Shown: positions 17,338 through 25,812 of the stretch, piece after piece
Position numbering within the stretch: the stretch's first letter is position 1
Layout: every line of letters begins with the position of its first letter
Assembly (NCBI GenBank): GCA_964508895.1
Contig: CAZDWF010000002.1
Span: forward strand, 1-64,000
Length of the DNA stretch: 64,000 nt
Reading direction: 5' to 3'
Origin: M55B132 sp964508895
GTDB lineage: Bacteria; Bacteroidota; Bacteroidia; Bacteroidales; B18-G4
Program-made: the position numbers and the translations under genes
The notes under the pieces: model-generated
Seen by the model: only the letters and a program-made list of their open reading frames with translations
Told to the model about the DNA's origin: nothing
Database searches by the model: none

Positions 17338-18465
17338 ATGACAGATATTGAATTAAAACCTTATTCAGAACAGGAAGTTCCTGAAATAATGAAACGTATT
17401 GTTTCGGATGAAAACTTTCCTGTATTGATTCCCTATGCTTTTCCCGACAGAGAAGTATCTGAAATTGCAGATATTTTACTAAGCTGTAAATCAACAAGAG
17501 ATTTCCAGAGGAGGTTTATGGCTAATATGATACGATCAATTGTACAAAGAAGCTCAACGGATTATACAACCAGCGGAACTGAAAATATTGATCCTGAAAA
17601 ATCATATCTATATATAGGAAACCACAGGGATATTATTCTCGATTCAGGAATGTTACAGGTTTTGCTTATTGACCTTGATCTTGAAACCAGCGAAATGTCG
17701 ATCGGGAAAAACCTGATGGTTAACGATCTTATTTCAGACCTGGGTAAAGCAAATAAAATGATCCCTGTTGAAAGGAGCGGAACAGCCAGGGAGCTACTGC
17801 GATCGTCTTCAGTGCTTTCTAATTATATCAGGAAGTCGGTTACAGAAAAAGGTATGTCGGTATGGATTGCTCAGAGAAATGGAAGGGCTAAAGACGGAAA
17901 TGATAGAACTGAAAGTGCCCTTTTAAAAATGCTTAATATGAGTGGCAAGGGCAGCATTGTTGATGATTTCAAAGACCTGAATATTGTCCCTGTAAGCACA
18001 TCTTATGAGATAGAACCATGCGATGTTCTTAAGGTTCAGGAAATTTATGAGACAACCAAGGGGCAGTATGTGAAAAAACCAGGGGAAGATACTAAGAGTA
18101 TGGCTACCGGATTAATCCAGCCCAAAGGCAAAATCCATATGAGAATTGGTAATGTTATTAATTATAAACTATCTGATATTGATAATAAGAAAAACATCAA
18201 TGAGAGCTTTAATGCATTATCAGGAATAATTGATAAAGAAATATACAGGAACTATAAGCTATGGCCTTCCAATTATGTTGCATATGATATGCTATTTGGT
18301 GAGAGATTTAAAGATCAGTATACTTCTGAGGAAAAATCTTCTTTCCTGGAATATTATAATGCCAGCCTTGGCAAACTTATTGGAGAAAGAGAAAAGCTAT
18401 CGGATCACTTCCTGAAAATGTACTCTTTTCCTGTTATCAATAAAATTGAATCAGGACTTATTTAA
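17338..18465 (+). CDS. PlsC/PlsB-like glycerolipid acyltransferase
   Basis: A 375-residue cytosolic-type acyltransferase without a clear membrane helix. YIGNHRDIILD (H96) is the catalytic block. The spacing is HX5D rather than the usual HX4D if D102 is the partner. KMIPVERSG (~139-147) and VWIAQRNGRAKDG (~176-188) replace the FPEGTR-type glycerol-phosphate-binding block. This matches a Bacteroidota family annotated as 1-acyl-glycerol-3-phosphate acyltransferase, likely involved in phospholipid or ornithine-lipid synthesis. It stands alone behind its own -7 element and overlaps the convergent alkaline phosphatase gene by 8 bases. The exact acyl acceptor is not determinable. Confidence 0.8.
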   Translation: MTDIELKPYSEQEVPEIMKRIVSDENFPVLIPYAFPDREVSEIADILLSCKSTRDFQRRFMANMIRSIVQRSSTDYTTSGTENIDPEKSYLYIGNHRDIILDSGMLQVLLIDLDLETSEMSIGKNLMVNDLISDLGKANKMIPVERSGTARELLRSSSVLSNYIRKSVTEKGMSVWIAQRNGRAKDGNDRTESALLKMLNMSGKGSIVDDFKDLNIVPVSTSYEIEPCDVLKVQEIYETTKGQYVKKPGEDTKSMATGLIQPKGKIHMRIGNVINYKLSDIDNKKNINESFNALSGIIDKEIYRNYKLWPSNYVAYDMLFGERFKDQYTSEEKSSFLEYYNASLGKLIGEREKLSDHFLKMYSFPVINKIESGLI

Positions 18466-19933
18466 CAATTTTACTCTTATCGATTTTGGGCTCTGCCTTT
18501 TTATACTTATCCCAAATACTGAAAATTGATTGTGCTATTTCAGTATTGTTGATGTATGCATTACGGTTGTAATCAGTTTCATCAGCATAACGCAGGAATA
18601 ATTCACTGCCTGGTCCTTTTGCAAAAAATGGAATTAAATGATTGGTATGGTTTCTACTGAGAAACTGATGACCAGGAAGCTTCCCTTTTCCATTATTTTC
18701 TACCTGGTAATTTTTTGGAAGATCATCTCCGGGATAATCTGGTCCGACAAGGTAACCGGTTTCATGATCTCCTGTCACGATAAGCAATGTTTCATCCCAG
18801 CTGCTGTTTTCTTCTATCCATTTAATGACTGCTTTAACGGAATTGTTAAAATCATCCTCTTCTTCAATAACCCTTTCAATCATATTTCCATGTCCTGCCC
18901 AATCTACAGCACCCCCTTCTATCATTACAAGAAATCCATTCTTGTTGTTGCCTAATACGTTTAAAGCAGCTTGAGTCATATCTTTCAGTGTAGGTACATT
19001 TTTGTTGAAAGCAAGTTCGAAAGGCATGGTCTCATCCGTCCTTAAGTTCATTCGTCTCAATCCTTGCAGTGTAGAATGTGCATTAGGTATTCCTATTAAT
19101 CTTTTAGGAGCTTTTCCTTCAGCCAGGTTTACAAATTCAATGCTATCAGAAATTAATACCCATGGATCAGGATTGCCATCACCATCAATATCCTGCACAA
19201 TATTATTTTCGTTTATTGTTGTGGAATCAAATTGAGCCACTCCATTTTTTAAATTGTTCCACGTACCTATTCCTCCGACATGATCTGCCTCTATAATAGT
19301 ATCTGAATGTTCTGCATTATCATTATAATAGGGATGTCCACATCCCATAATCACACTAAATTTACTGTCGATGATCATTTCATTTGCTATTTGAGAGTAA
19401 TTATAACGACTGATATTATGAGCTCCCAAACATGCTGGAGTAGCGTGAGAAAGAGGAACAGAGCTTACAACTCCAACAGATTTTCCCAACTCAATTGCAC
19501 GGTCTGCAATGCTTCTTAAATAGGATGAATCAATATCTACTCCAACAGCTTTCATTGCAGCTTTTTTTCCTGTGTACATTGAAGTTGCAGCAGCAGCAGA
19601 TCCTGTAAATCCCTGTTTTACATATTCCTGATCAGTCCATGCAGGTTCAGAGATATATCCTGTATGATAATTCTTAAGATCATTACTTCCTTGAATTTTA
19701 GAAGTAATTGCAGGGTATGTACTCATAAACAAATTCACATCAAATTTTTGATATGCTTGAGATTCAGCTACCCCATCCATGAAATAATTAGTTGCCAGAA
19801 TATGATTTTCACCACAGCCATCACTGATCATCAGGATTATATTTTTAGGATAAGTTTGAGTTTTTTCAGCATATTTTTCGCAGGATGCCAGAAAACTTAA
19901 AGCTAGTATAAGAAACAGAAATTTTTTAATCAT
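18458..19933 (-). CDS. Alkaline phosphatase family lipoprotein
   Basis: A 491-residue protein. FLILALSFLASC is a lipobox with Cys18, so it should be anchored to a membrane. NIILMISDGCGENH (~31-44) supplies the first metal Asp. The nucleophile block reads FTGSAAAATSMYTG, with Ser in a G-S-A context where PhoA has D-S-A. LSHATPA, DWAGHG and VTGDHETGYL provide further zinc/magnesium ligands, and the NHTNHLIPFFAKGPGSE block holds the last His. This is a classical PhoA-fold phosphatase that releases phosphate from organic esters outside the cytoplasm. Length agrees with the family. I see no Pho-box-like element. Confidence 0.92.
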   Translation of the reverse strand: MIKKFLFLILALSFLASCEKYAEKTQTYPKNIILMISDGCGENHILATNYFMDGVAESQAYQKFDVNLFMSTYPAITSKIQGSNDLKNYHTGYISEPAWTDQEYVKQGFTGSAAAATSMYTGKKAAMKAVGVDIDSSYLRSIADRAIELGKSVGVVSSVPLSHATPACLGAHNISRYNYSQIANEMIIDSKFSVIMGCGHPYYNDNAEHSDTIIEADHVGGIGTWNNLKNGVAQFDSTTINENNIVQDIDGDGNPDPWVLISDSIEFVNLAEGKAPKRLIGIPNAHSTLQGLRRMNLRTDETMPFELAFNKNVPTLKDMTQAALNVLGNNKNGFLVMIEGGAVDWAGHGNMIERVIEEEDDFNNSVKAVIKWIEENSSWDETLLIVTGDHETGYLVGPDYPGDDLPKNYQVENNGKGKLPGHQFLSRNHTNHLIPFFAKGPGSELFLRYADETDYNRNAYINNTEIAQSIFSIWDKYKKAEPKIDKSKIVK

Positions 19934-19989
19934 AGTTCCGGGGTTTTTGTAAAATTACATATTTCTAATGACCAAATATTCAAATATTT

Positions 19990-20745
19990 CTAAAACAGAT
20001 AAGGAATAAATACTTTCCGCTTTCCAGGATAGTCAGGAAATCTCTCTTTATACCACTTATGATGACTTATAGCCCTTGGAATTAGATTGGCTGCAGTCCA
20101 TACTGCAAAGGAAACACCTGCAATATTCCACATCATAATCGCATAGCCAACCCATTCAATGATCTCTCCAAAATGGTTAGGACAGGATACTTTGTTAAAA
20201 AGACCACCGTAAGGAATTTGATATTTGCAAGGATCACTTTTCCGGAGGTTTATAAGTTTGCTGTCCGCACTAATATTGATTGCAGCTCCAATAAAAAATA
20301 CAATTGCACCAGCAATAAATGGAATGGAGTAGATCCAACTATCCGCATAATCAGCAAAATTACCCAGGAAGTAACCCAGTATAAAGCCATTTACAAGATT
20401 GAAGAAGATAGCCAGCATCACTATTAAAATTGGCATTTTCTTGCCTCTGGTTTTAAGCCTGAAGGGGAAAATAAATACTCTGTGAATATAGTGTAGTGTA
20501 TAGATTCCATAAAATATCCAGGATAGAAGTGCTTTTTCTGCATTTCCGGTAAAAAAGAAAATACCTGGAACTATCAAAGCAGGAAGCTCCATAATAAACC
20601 ATCCCATCTTATTATTGATCATCGGACCCCAGCCTGACTTTGTATGCCGACCATAAGGAGCAGGAATTTTGAGTAAAAGCAGGAAAGTAAGTATACCTAT
20701 ACCAATCCAGATCCAGATAATTATATGAAATGTACTTTGTGTCAT
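19990..20745 (-). CDS. Steroid 5-alpha-reductase-like (SRD5A family) integral membrane enzyme
   Basis: A 251-residue polytopic protein (start chosen at MTQSTFHII; an upstream extension of 26 codons reads into repeat-like DNA). It matches the layout of 3-oxo-5-alpha-steroid 4-dehydrogenases: PYGRHTKSGWGPMI near the N-terminus, ELPALIVPG, YIHRVFIFPFRLK, FNLVNGFILGYF, then the C-terminal NADPH-binding half with IPYGGLFNKVSCPNHFGE, IEWVGYAIMMW, TAANLIPRAISHHKWY and the terminal DYPGKRKVFIPYLF. Animal SRD5A1 has nearly the same length. The family reduces a C4-C5 double bond next to a 3-keto group. The bacterial substrate is unknown: host- or environment-derived sterols, or another enone lipid. It stands alone between the phosphatase gene and a mobile cassette. 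Confidence 0.9.
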   Translation of the reverse strand: MTQSTFHIIIWIWIGIGILTFLLLLKIPAPYGRHTKSGWGPMINNKMGWFIMELPALIVPGIFFFTGNAEKALLSWIFYGIYTLHYIHRVFIFPFRLKTRGKKMPILIVMLAIFFNLVNGFILGYFLGNFADYADSWIYSIPFIAGAIVFFIGAAINISADSKLINLRKSDPCKYQIPYGGLFNKVSCPNHFGEIIEWVGYAIMMWNIAGVSFAVWTAANLIPRAISHHKWYKERFPDYPGKRKVFIPYLF

Positions 20746-20792
20746 TCGTGGAATTTTATTCAAATGTAAGAAAAAGTGATGTGATGAAGTTT

Positions 20793-21259
20793 TTAACCGC
20801 AATAGACGCAAAGGAAGGCGCAATGGACGCTATAGATTTAGTGCAATACGTCGAACGCCTTGTTTCATAAGTGCAACGTTAAAATTGATAAGTAATCCAA
20901 GTTTACAATTTGAGAGTTTCAGATATGTTAAGACTTGAGCTAGATGTACATCATTAATAGCCTCAACTGATTTTACTTCGATTACTACTTTATGTTCAAC
21001 TAATAAATCAACTCTATAGCCAATTTCCATTACTACATTTTCAAAAACCAAGGGCAATGACTTTTGTTTCTCAACATAGAGGTTTGATTGCTTTAATTTA
21101 TAAAATAGGCATTCCTCATAAGAGCTTTCAAGTAATCCTGGTCCTAAAGCTTTATGAATTTCAAGAGCGGCGAAGTATGTTATTCTGGATATTTCATTTT
21201 CATTCATATTATGAACTCTTTGCGTCAATTGCGCCTTCCTTTGCGTCTATTGCGGTTAA
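20793..21259. mobile_element. IR-bounded cassette carrying a GxxExxY gene
   Basis: A 38-base sequence at 20793-20830 (TTAACCGCAATAGACGCAAA followed by GGAAGGCGCAATGGACGC) returns as its reverse complement at 21222-21259 with one mismatch. Between them lies only one small gene; its stop codon uses the last base of the left repeat and its ATG is 15 bases from the right repeat. The repeat is itself built from CGCAA-type heptamers. No transposase is inside, so this would be a non-autonomous (MITE-like) cassette. A degenerate relative of the repeat occurs at about 42474-42498. Confidence 0.75.
20830..21207 (-). CDS. GxxExxY protein
   Basis: A 125-residue protein of the GxxExxY family (start chosen at ATG 21207; a TTG seven codons upstream lies within the inverted repeat). 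The family signature is seen as GPGLLESSYEECLFYKL. The later RVDLLVEHKVVIEVKSVE carries the D...ExK arrangement of the PD-(D/E)XK nuclease-like fold. KLGLLINFN and RRIAL near the end are also typical. The biochemical role of these proteins is not established. They are scattered and often in repeat-flanked contexts, and here the gene is exactly enclosed by inverted repeats, which argues that it travels as a cassette. Confidence 0.85.
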   Translation of the reverse strand: MNENEISRITYFAALEIHKALGPGLLESSYEECLFYKLKQSNLYVEKQKSLPLVFENVVMEIGYRVDLLVEHKVVIEVKSVEAINDVHLAQVLTYLKLSNCKLGLLINFNVALMKQGVRRIALNL

Positions 21260-21530
21260 GTATTTTATCATTACTTTATTATTTTAGTATTAATGTGTTC
21301 CGGTAGAACCTGAATCATTTTTAGTATATTATTATAACGTATAAATAAACAAGCACTTAAGAAGAAAATTCAGTTATTGATTATTGTGGAATAATGATAG
21401 TTTTGTTAGCAATAGGATCAGATCATTGCACGAATCTGTTCACTATTCACCATTCACTATTCACTTTTTTAGTACATTTGGCACTTCTAATTTTCAATCT
21501 TGTTTTACACAACGATTAGTCATTTATTTC
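21208..21530. promoter_or_regulatory. gatE upstream region with -7 element
   Basis: This 323-base gap holds the right inverted repeat of the cassette (to 21259), AT-rich sequence, and a run of TTCAC/CATTCAC-type short repeats (~21439-21464). TACATTTG at 21473-21480 matches TAnnTTTG and lies 51 bases before the chosen gatE ATG, supporting that start over the longer open frame beginning at 21384. No clear -33 TTTG at the usual spacing. Confidence 0.5.
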
Positions 21531-23489
21531 ATGAAAAAACTCGATCCAAAACAAAACTTTCTAGCCAGCAAGGAAAAGACCGGATATGTCACCCGAAAAG
21601 ATGCTACTCAGGATGATTACGATAGGATAGGCTTTATGTCAGGACTGGAAGTCCACCAGCAGCTTCTCACTGATGAGAAACTCTTTTGCAGATGCCCGGC
21701 AGGACAGTACAACAAAAGCGAAGATTACGACGCAGAGGTAATCCGTCATATGAGGCCAACACTTAGTGAACTTGGTGAATACGATGGTACTGCTCTTATG
21801 GAGTTTAAAACACGTAAAGAAATAATCTACCGGATAAAAAATGAAACAGCTTGTACCTACGAAGTGGATGACACACCTCCATTTCCTATCGACAGACAGG
21901 CCCTGGAGATCGCAATTGAGATAAGTCTTTTATCTAAACTAAATATTGTGGGCGAAGTTCATATAACCCGTAAACAATATCTTGATGGAAGTATCCCAAC
22001 TGGATTTCAGAGAACAGCAATCATCGGCGTTGAAGGGGAGATTCCTCTTAAGAATAGGAATATTCGTCTGATACAACTTAGTCTTGAAGAAGATTCATGT
22101 CGTGAGATCAGCGATATTGGACATGTGAGAGTATATAAGACGGATAGACTTGGTATGCCACTTATTGAAACAGTGACATATCCCGATTGTACAAATCCTG
22201 ATGAAGTGATGGAAGCCAATAACTATATCCGTTTTTTGAACCGTTCTACAGGAAAAGTAAGAACAGGAATGGGAGCCGGAAGGGAAGATGTGAATGTAAG
22301 TTGTCGAGGAGGATCCAGAGTTGAGATCAAAGGTGTGGCTCACACAAAATGGATACCTGAACTTACACATAATGAATGTTTCAGACAGTGGGCATTACTG
22401 AATATGAGAGAAGAGCTCAAAGCAAAAGTTAAAGATCCTGAAAAATGGAAAATGACTTCTAAAAAGCTTAATCCTCACGCATATAATTTCAGATATAAAC
22501 CTCTGACAGAAGCCAAAAAGAATGGAGTTAAAGTGTACGCTGTAAATCTCCCGGGATTCAGAGGTATGCTCTCACATTTTACACAGCCAGGGAAAATGTT
22601 TGCCAATGAGATTACAGATCGCCTGAAAGTTATCGCTTGTATTGAAAAGCCAAATATGACCCATACTGAGGCTTTTAAAGCTGTGATATCTCAAAAAGAC
22701 TGGCAATCACTTGCTAAAGAGCTGAAGTCAGGGGATGATGATGCGATGATCGTTTTCTGGGGACCGGAAGATGATATCAAAACAGCACTCGAAACTATTG
22801 AAGAGCGCTGCCAGATGGCTTTCAAAGGTATTCCAAATGAAACAAGAAAATCATTTGAAGACGGCACTACCATATTTGAAAGAGTCCTTCCCGGTGCCGA
22901 CCGCATGTATCCTGATACAGATTCAGCTCCTATACCTCTGGAAGATGAATACATCAAGAAGCTTGAGAAGAATATCCCCGATGATATTATCGACAGGTAT
23001 AATAAAATGAAGGAATGGGGAATTCCGGAAGATACCTATAACTACATATTTTCAAAAAACCATTATCCGTTAATTCTCAGGATAGTGGAAGATCTGAATA
23101 TAGATCCAAAGTTTGTGGGGAGGTTTTTCGGACAGCTATTAAAATTCGTAGAAGGACATTATGTTCCGGCAGAAGAGTTTAACTTTAAGATTATTTATGC
23201 ATTGTTCAGATATCTCCTGCAGGAAGAAATTGAAGTTGAACTTGCTGAGAAGATGCTTCCAGTGGTTTATGAAAATCCAAAAATGGATTTCACCTCTGTT
23301 CTTACTGTGATCAATTTCAAGAAACTGGATAAAGAACAGATCCTGAAAAATATTCCTTTCCTGAAAAATAAATTTAATGAGATCGGAAGATCAAAAGAAG
23401 ATGGAAGGGGAACAAACTGGATCATGGGTGAATTGAGGCCAACCGCACTGGGTAATATACCTATGAATCAATTGAAAAAAGAAATTTAA
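21531..23489 (+). CDS. gatE: Archaeal-type Glu-tRNA(Gln) amidotransferase subunit E
   Basis: A 652-residue protein. SGLEVHQQL followed by KLFCRCPAG is the GatB/GatE entry motif with zinc-type cysteines. RHMRPTLSELGEYDGTAL and CTYEVDDTPPFPID are GatE-specific, and DGSIPTGFQRTAIIG (~153-167) is the kinase/transamidase core. Residues ~330-490 contain an AspRS-GAD-like insertion (LPGFRGMLSHFTQPGKMFANE) that GatB lacks. The C-terminus is the helical tail domain that contacts tRNA. With GatD it converts Glu-tRNA(Gln) to Gln-tRNA(Gln) in the cytoplasm: GatE phosphorylates the glutamate and transfers ammonia. The adjacent gatD, 20 bases downstream, confirms the assignment. GatDE is regarded as the archaeal system, so its presence here is unusual. 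Confidence 0.93.
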   Translation: MKKLDPKQNFLASKEKTGYVTRKDATQDDYDRIGFMSGLEVHQQLLTDEKLFCRCPAGQYNKSEDYDAEVIRHMRPTLSELGEYDGTALMEFKTRKEIIYRIKNETACTYEVDDTPPFPIDRQALEIAIEISLLSKLNIVGEVHITRKQYLDGSIPTGFQRTAIIGVEGEIPLKNRNIRLIQLSLEEDSCREISDIGHVRVYKTDRLGMPLIETVTYPDCTNPDEVMEANNYIRFLNRSTGKVRTGMGAGREDVNVSCRGGSRVEIKGVAHTKWIPELTHNECFRQWALLNMREELKAKVKDPEKWKMTSKKLNPHAYNFRYKPLTEAKKNGVKVYAVNLPGFRGMLSHFTQPGKMFANEITDRLKVIACIEKPNMTHTEAFKAVISQKDWQSLAKELKSGDDDAMIVFWGPEDDIKTALETIEERCQMAFKGIPNETRKSFEDGTTIFERVLPGADRMYPDTDSAPIPLEDEYIKKLEKNIPDDIIDRYNKMKEWGIPEDTYNYIFSKNHYPLILRIVEDLNIDPKFVGRFFGQLLKFVEGHYVPAEEFNFKIIYALFRYLLQEEIEVELAEKMLPVVYENPKMDFTSVLTVINFKKLDKEQILKNIPFLKNKFNEIGRSKEDGRGTNWIMGELRPTALGNIPMNQLKKEI

Positions 23490-23509
23490 AAAATATAAAA
23501 CGGATTATC

Positions 23510-24895
23510 ATGAGTGATGATTTTTTCCAGGGATATAAAGGAGACGCACTGGAGATCCTAAAGAAATATAATACCAGGGTTTGGGGGCAGGCAGTTGCTG
23601 AAACCACACGTGGAACTTTTAAAGGAACTATTTTACCTCGTGCTGAGAACGATGATGATAAGCACATTGTAATGAAGATCATTACAGGTTACAACGTAGG
23701 AATTGACATCCGTACTATTACCTCTATGAAGGAAGAAGGCTACAAAAAGGCCAACTATAAAATTCCCGAAAAAGAATTTCCAACAACTCCCGGATTACCA
23801 GCAGTTAAGCTTTTTGGAACAGGAGGTACTATAGCATCCCGTCTTGATTATAGAACAGGAGCTGTAATCCCTGCTTTCTCACCAGGAGAGCTATACGGAG
23901 CCGTTCCTGAACTGGCAGATATCTGCAATCTGGAAACGGAAAAAGTGTTTGCGGTGTTTAGTGAAAACATGGGACCAAAGCAGTATATAGAACTCTCAAA
24001 AGCTATCGGAAAAGAGATAGAAAACGGCATAGATGGAATTGTAATCGGCCATGGAACAGATACCCTTCACCATACAGGAGCTGCACTTACCTTTATGATA
24101 CAGAATCCACCGGTACCTATTGTTCTTGTAGGATCACAAAGGTCATCAGACAGACCCAGTTCCGATGCTGCCCTGAACCTGATGCATGCTATGAATGCTG
24201 CAGGAAATTCTGATATTGCAGAGGTGATGGTTTGTATGTTCGGTCCAACTTCTGATGAATACGGATTGCTCCACAAAGGTACCCGTGTGAGAAAAATGCA
24301 TTCATCCTACCGCTCCACATTCCGTACTATTGGAGACACTCCGATTGCAAGGGTAAACAGGAAAGAGATCATTCCAATCCATAAAAAATACCGCCACAGA
24401 CGCAAAGACCGCAATGTGAAGATCATGCCTTACTTTAGCGATGAGGTTACCATGCTTTATTACTATCCGGGAATGAAACCAGACACTATTGATGCGCTGG
24501 TTGATGCAGGATACAGGGGTATTATAATAGTAGGAACAGGCCTTGGTCATGTAAACAAGGAACTCTATCCCGCCATAGAAAGAGCACATGCAAAAGGTGT
24601 TCATATGTTTATGACCTTACAGACCATATGGGGCTATGTTCATATGTTCGTATACGATACCGGCCGCGACATGATGGCAAAGGGAATCATCCCTACAGGA
24701 AATATGCTTCCTGAAGTAGCATGGGTCAAACTTAGCTGGATCCTTGCCCAGACCGATGATCCTGCAGAGGTAAAACGCATGATGCTAACTCCTGTCAACG
24801 ATGAGATCACACCAAGAGAACCATATAATGGATATTTGGTTTATCAGGGTGGAGTGCCGGAAGTAGAGGAGTTTGTGAGGAATGTGCATAAGTAG
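23510..24895 (+). CDS. gatD: Archaeal-type Glu-tRNA(Gln) amidotransferase subunit D
   Basis: A 461-residue protein. The first ~90 residues form the small GatD N-terminal barrel (YNTRVWGQAVAE... GYNVGIDI). An L-asparaginase-like glutaminase follows: FGTGGTIASRLDYRTGAV (~101-118) carries the first catalytic Thr, GHGTDTLHHTGAAL (~183-196) the second Thr and Asp, and VLVGSQRSSDRPSSDAA is the archaeal GatD version of the next block. The protein supplies ammonia from glutamine or asparagine to GatE. The length is close to archaeal GatD and well above a plain asparaginase (~330). The 20-base spacing after gatE implies one transcript. Confidence 0.93.
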   Translation: MSDDFFQGYKGDALEILKKYNTRVWGQAVAETTRGTFKGTILPRAENDDDKHIVMKIITGYNVGIDIRTITSMKEEGYKKANYKIPEKEFPTTPGLPAVKLFGTGGTIASRLDYRTGAVIPAFSPGELYGAVPELADICNLETEKVFAVFSENMGPKQYIELSKAIGKEIENGIDGIVIGHGTDTLHHTGAALTFMIQNPPVPIVLVGSQRSSDRPSSDAALNLMHAMNAAGNSDIAEVMVCMFGPTSDEYGLLHKGTRVRKMHSSYRSTFRTIGDTPIARVNRKEIIPIHKKYRHRRKDRNVKIMPYFSDEVTMLYYYPGMKPDTIDALVDAGYRGIIIVGTGLGHVNKELYPAIERAHAKGVHMFMTLQTIWGYVHMFVYDTGRDMMAKGIIPTGNMLPEVAWVKLSWILAQTDDPAEVKRMMLTPVNDEITPREPYNGYLVYQGGVPEVEEFVRNVHK

Positions 24896-25173
24896 TTTCC
24901 TGTCGTAAGGGGCATTACGAAACTCTAAATACTTTAATTTACTTTACCTGACTTTAACTTACTTCATTGAACTTTAAAGTGCTCAAGAATTCCTTATTCC
25001 CTACGGCCGATTCCATATTCCCTATTTGATCCATGCAATAAGCTGATATTTATATGAAATTGTACATCATATGTTATTGCAGTGGCAGATGAGGATTGGA
25101 ATCGAAAACTGAACGATTACGCATTAGCTTCAGCCTTGGCGCACAGCCAACTATTACCCAATTCTATCGGATG

Positions 25174-25812
25174 TTATAATAACTCAAAAGAATATCCTCT
25201 CTCCAAACATCCTTCAATAAACCCAGGAAGTGTATACATCACCTTTTCCTTCGCCTTAATACTGTCATGAAAGATCACAATGCTTCCATTTCCATCAATA
25301 TTCAGGGCATTTTCCAGACATTGTTCTTTGGTAGTATCGGTTTTGAAATCACCACTGAGTACCGACCACATTATGATCTTATAGTTTCGTCTGAGAATCT
25401 TTGATTGCCTTCGTGTAATCCTGCCATAAGGAGGTCTGAACAGATCAGATTCAATGAACTCAGCACATTTCTTCACATTGTCAATGTATTCCTGAAATGT
25501 TGTTTTCCAGCTGTTAAGGTGATTGTAGGTGTGGTTGGCAGTTTTATGTCCTCTTTCCTGGATCTGCTTATACAGTGCAGGATTTTTAAATACATTATGC
25601 CCAACACAAAAGAAAGTGGCCTTTACATCATATTCTTCCAGGATATTCAGTACATCGGGAGTTACTTCAGGAATAGGGCCATCATCAAAAGTAAGATATA
25701 CGGTATTTCGTTTGTCTTTTACTGACCAGATCAGGTTAGGCCCGTAAAAGCGTTTTACTATTAGTGATGGTTTAAAGTAATTCAATTTAATTAGTTTAAT
25801 ATGGTCCGCCAA
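25174..25812 (-). CDS. NodB-type polysaccharide deacetylase
   Basis: A 212-residue CE4 enzyme. TVYLTFDDGPIPE (~37-49) holds the catalytic base and metal Asp (FDDGP). KTANHTYNHLNSW contains the H-x-x-x-H metal pair. RPPYG (~127) and the late VIFHDS block complete the CE4 motif set. No signal peptide is obvious. The furthest start is a TTG at 25812; another TTG nine codons further in is equally likely. The gene starts inside the 3' end of the DUF2723 gene (17-base overlap), so both are one operon. It removes acetyl or other acyl groups from N-acetylated glycans, perhaps cell-surface glycan made with the neighbour. Confidence 0.9.
   Translation of the reverse strand: MADHIKLIKLNYFKPSLIVKRFYGPNLIWSVKDKRNTVYLTFDDGPIPEVTPDVLNILEEYDVKATFFCVGHNVFKNPALYKQIQERGHKTANHTYNHLNSWKTTFQEYIDNVKKCAEFIESDLFRPPYGRITRRQSKILRRNYKIIMWSVLSGDFKTDTTKEQCLENALNIDGNGSIVIFHDSIKAKEKVMYTLPGFIEGCLERGYSFELL

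Noticed and set aside
21384..21530. Longer N-terminus for gatE from an upstream ATG
   Set aside because: The extra 49 residues are encoded by intergenic repeat-like DNA, show no GatE similarity, and the TACATTTG promoter element lies inside it.
21531..23489. Annotation of gatE as bacterial gatB
   Set aside because: The protein has the GAD-like insertion and GatE-specific blocks, is longer than GatB, and is followed by gatD rather than gatA or gatC.
24901..24920. Terminator after gatD (TCGTAA-GGGGCA-TTACGA)
   Set aside because: A 6-bp AT-rich stem with no T run behind it; too weak to call.
25082..25270. A small plus-strand gene between gatD and the deacetylase
   Set aside because: It overlaps the deacetylase 3' end in antisense, has a low-complexity sequence and no ribosome-binding site or similarity.
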